DNA from: Paramacrobiotus metropolitanus
Taxonomy: Eukaryota; Tardigrada; Eutardigrada; Parachela; Macrobiotidae
Direction of reading: 5' to 3'
Assembly: GCF_019649055.1 (NCBI RefSeq)
Contig: NW_026570222.1
Location: forward strand, 992,001-1,056,000
DNA: 64,000 nucleotides
Shown: one piece after another, positions 63,973 to 64,000 of the stretch
How positions within the stretch are numbered: position 1 is the first letter of the stretch
Layout of the letters: each line of letters begins with the position of its first letter
The notes under the pieces: model-generated
Told to the model about the DNA's origin: nothing
Databases searched by the model: none
What the model saw: only the letters and a program-made list of their open reading frames with translations
Position numbers and translations under genes: made by a program

Positions 63973-64000
63973 TTAGGTATTCTTATGTATTCTTAGGTTT

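Noticed and set aside
60284-64000. Leucine-zipper exons expected at the end of the MYPT gene
   Set aside because: No plus-strand exon with heptad leucines and matching phase was found; the stretch is repeats, so the gene probably continues beyond the window.

Overview
This is nuclear DNA of an invertebrate animal. It holds ten protein-coding genes, most of them split by short GT-AG introns, one tRNA gene, and several foldback or MITE-type transposon copies. The proteins are animal or eukaryote housekeeping and signalling families (SPT5, CDC37, RpS13, RpS23, beta-COP, R-Ras, mS35, MYPT, an FRS2-like adaptor, CUB domains). The FRS2-like adaptor, R-Ras and MYPT point to a metazoan. The compact introns and base composition would suit an ecdysozoan such as a tardigrade or an arthropod, but nothing here fixes the phylum. 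I derived the exon models by hand from splice sites, unbroken reading phase and family knowledge. Eight of the ten give a complete protein of the length expected for the family.

Layout: 1-3734 (+) 3' part of a CUB-domain cell-surface protein; 4014-4506 foldback MITE; 5386-5467 (+) tRNA-Leu(AAG); 5715-6359 foldback element; 7341-8027 (+) single-exon FRS2-like adaptor; 9091-13838 (-) SPT5; 14304-14859 second foldback element of the same family; 18383-21888 (+) RhoGAP protein; 23431-25769 (+) CDC37; 26660-27924 (+) RpS13; 28959-29526 (-) RpS23; 30669-35869 (+) beta-COP; 37338-43481 (-) R-Ras-like GTPase with a 3.9 kb intron; 46444-48525 (-) mitochondrial ribosomal protein mS35; 48933-49073 hAT-like MITE; 51103-60283 (+) myosin phosphatase targeting subunit, whose C-terminal leucine-zipper part is not found in the window; about 60550-64000 degenerate repeats, a TTTCTTAGG minisatellite and another foldback element.

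The genes do not form a pathway. They are neighbours typical of a gene-dense animal chromosome: tandem (RhoGAP, CDC37, RpS13), convergent (FRS2/SPT5, RpS13/RpS23, COPB1/RRAS) and divergent (RpS23/COPB1, MRPS35/MYPT) pairs. I saw no bacterial-style system, CRISPR array or viral gene. The most distinctive content is a set of non-autonomous DNA transposons with readable target-site duplications (TTA, 7 bp and 8 bp classes), a repeated KPISFL motif in the MYPT homologue, a possible internal start for a short MYPT isoform, and a RhoGAP domain that keeps its arginine finger but has lost a conserved asparagine.
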